The notes under the pieces: generated by a model
Database searches by the model: none
Seen by the model: the letters and a program-made list of their open reading frames with translations, nothing else
Told to the model about the DNA's origin: nothing
From: Candidatus Nitronereus thalassa
GTDB lineage: Bacteria; Nitrospirota; Nitrospiria; Nitrospirales; UBA8639
Length of the DNA stretch: 64,000 nt
Assembly (NCBI RefSeq): GCF_032191465.1
Contig: NZ_JAQOUE010000001.1
Coordinates: 186,001-250,000 of the forward strand
Direction of reading: 5' to 3'
In this document: positions 62,757-64,000 of the stretch, one piece after another
Layout of the letters: each line of letters starts with the position of its first letter
How positions within the stretch are numbered: position 1 is the first letter of the stretch
Translations under genes and position numbers: made by a program

Positions 62757-64000
62757 ATGGTCACTGTTAAGCCCTTTCGACCCCTGAGGCCAAAACCTGA
62801 ATTTGCTTCACGGGTTGCCGCACCACCCTATGATGTTGTGTCTCTGGAAGAGGCGCGTAAGGTCGCCGAAGGGAACCCACATTGTTTTCTTCGCGTTGGA
62901 CGAGCCGAGCTAGAGCTTGCTGATGACGTCGATCCTTATTCGGATGAGGTATATCGGCATGGCGCGGCGAATCTTCAAGGATTCATTGAAAGTGGTGTGA
63001 TGTTGCAGGAACGACAGTCAATATTTGGGGTGTACCGCCAACGTTGGGGCAACCATGAACAAACTGGATTAGTCGCTCTGGCGTCGGTGGAGGATTACGA
63101 TCGTGGCATTATCAAGAAGCATGAACTTACGCGTCCGGTGAAAGAAAATGATCGGGTACGAATTATTGAGACGCACGACTCCCAATCTGGGCCCGTCTTG
63201 TTGTTTTTTCGGCGTACGCCAACATTTCAGTCGTGGCTTAACGATGTCACAGGGACGACACCAGACTCACAATTCACCGCCGAGGATGGGGTGGAACATA
63301 CGGTTTGGAGTCTACGAGACCAAGGGGCCATTCAAAAAATCGTGAAAGATTTTCAAGACGTTGAGTCGTTATACATTGCGGATGGTCATCATCGATCGGC
63401 TGCGGCGAGTCGAGTGCGAGCTGTACGGGCGAAAAGTGGTTCGAGCTCATCAACTCATTCTGAAGAAGGGTTTTTGTCCGTGATCTTTCCCCATGATGAA
63501 TTGCAAATTCTTCCATATAATCGTGTCGTGCGAGATTTAAACGGCCATTCCACTCAACAATTTATGGCGGCGTTGGGTACGCACTATGATTTGAAAGCAA
63601 CATCAAGTCCGGGGAAGCCTCCTGAAGCAGGGTTCGATGTGTATGTCGATGGACAATGGCATCGGGCTACACCAAAACTGACACTTGAGCAACGTGCGCA
63701 GATGACGAAAAATCCCGTCAGCGCTTTAGCCGTGTCTGTGCTCACGGAACGGGTGCTGAATCCAATCCTAGGCATACAAGATCAACGCTCCGATTCTCGG
63801 ATCGACTTTGTGGGCGGTGTGCGTCCGCCCAAAGAATTAGCGGCAAAGGTCGATGGGGGAGAATGGGCTGTCGCGTTTTGGTTGTATCCTACCACGGTCG
63901 AGGAGTTGATCGCGGTGTCCGATGCCGACCGTATTATGCCGCCGAAGAGTACATGGTTTGAGCCAAAACTCCGCGATGGTCTGTTTGTGCATATGTTAGG
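62757..64000 (+). CDS. DUF1015 family protein, 5' part
   Basis: The ATG at 62757 has AAAAGGAGATCTC in front, and the frame is open to the right edge (at least 414 codons). The start is MVTVKPFRPLRPKPE and then AAPPYDVVSLEEARKVAEGN, the family motif IKKHELTRPVKENDRV and LYIADGHHRSAAASR, typical of DUF1015 (SerK-like free serine kinase, ParB/sulfiredoxin fold). Some archaeal members phosphorylate free serine with ADP; bacterial roles are open. Near the right edge, the text reads FVHML, close to the usual C-terminus. Confidence 0.9.
   Translation, partial: MVTVKPFRPLRPKPEFASRVAAPPYDVVSLEEARKVAEGNPHCFLRVGRAELELADDVDPYSDEVYRHGAANLQGFIESGVMLQERQSIFGVYRQRWGNHEQTGLVALASVEDYDRGIIKKHELTRPVKENDRVRIIETHDSQSGPVLLFFRRTPTFQSWLNDVTGTTPDSQFTAEDGVEHTVWSLRDQGAIQKIVKDFQDVESLYIADGHHRSAAASRVRAVRAKSGSSSSTHSEEGFLSVIFPHDELQILPYNRVVRDLNGHSTQQFMAALGTHYDLKATSSPGKPPEAGFDVYVDGQWHRATPKLTLEQRAQMTKNPVSALAVSVLTERVLNPILGIQDQRSDSRIDFVGGVRPPKELAAKVDGGEWAVAFWLYPTTVEELIAVSDADRIMPPKSTWFEPKLRDGLFVHML

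Overview
The window most likely comes from a Nitrospira-like bacterium (phylum Nitrospirota). It carries a complete 20S proteasome locus with Dop and PafA, a family of PEP-CTERM exosortase substrates, and Gram-negative envelope genes (TolC, MacA/MacB-like, lipoproteins, RND exporter). Base composition looks close to 50% GC by eye, which would suit a marine Nitrospira lineage; that placement is inference. No rRNA, tRNA, CRISPR array, insertion sequence or phage gene was recognised.

Layout. 1-3.4 kb: end of an S41 protease, two small reverse-strand genes, then thiS-thiG-thiE. 3.6-10.0 kb: the proteasome locus in the order Mpa/ARC ATPase, Dop, PrcB, PrcA, PafA. No Pup or UBact tagging protein is encoded between these genes. 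10-18.7 kb: an M23 peptidase, a LOG-family enzyme, a TolC/MacA/MacB-type efflux system and small membrane proteins. 19.4-21.9 kb: ArfB and a prolyl oligopeptidase. 21.9-27.9 kb (reverse): an envelope-stress-like block with response regulator, histidine kinase, HtrA and a sigma-70 factor. 28-33.7 kb: TtcA, an AI-2E-type permease, a CBS-domain protein and a FapA/DUF342 protein.

33.9-39.65 kb is the most striking region. Five tandem paralogous PEP-CTERM proteins each have their own terminator and their own upstream control region. Each control region has the same architecture: two copies of a 16-bp element (consensus GTCGGAAAATTTTACA) whose starts are exactly 99 bp apart in all five cases, a CATGAATAC box, and 46-47 bp further on a GG-N10-GC sigma-54 promoter followed by a 68-76 bp stretch to the start codon. 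This looks like a dedicated sigma-54/enhancer-binding-protein regulon for exosortase substrates. The first two coding sequences are almost identical, which points to recent duplication or gene conversion.

39.7-42.3 kb (reverse): a carbamoyltransferase, an SxtJ-like membrane protein and a 50-residue DUF5989 protein. 42.5-54.4 kb: MsrA, a geranylgeranyl-reductase-type flavoprotein, an RND/MMPL exporter, YceI, a FrnE-type DsbA, a methyltransferase broken by one in-frame TGA, an intradiol dioxygenase, a pirin and BipA/TypA. 54.7-57.2 kb: a possible metal-related module (small His/Cys protein, outer-membrane barrel, cupredoxin-like protein). 57.2-64 kb: the ABC-F protein Uup, Slp and LEA-type lipoproteins, a receiver domain lacking its phosphoacceptor aspartate, an HDOD protein and the start of a DUF1015 protein.
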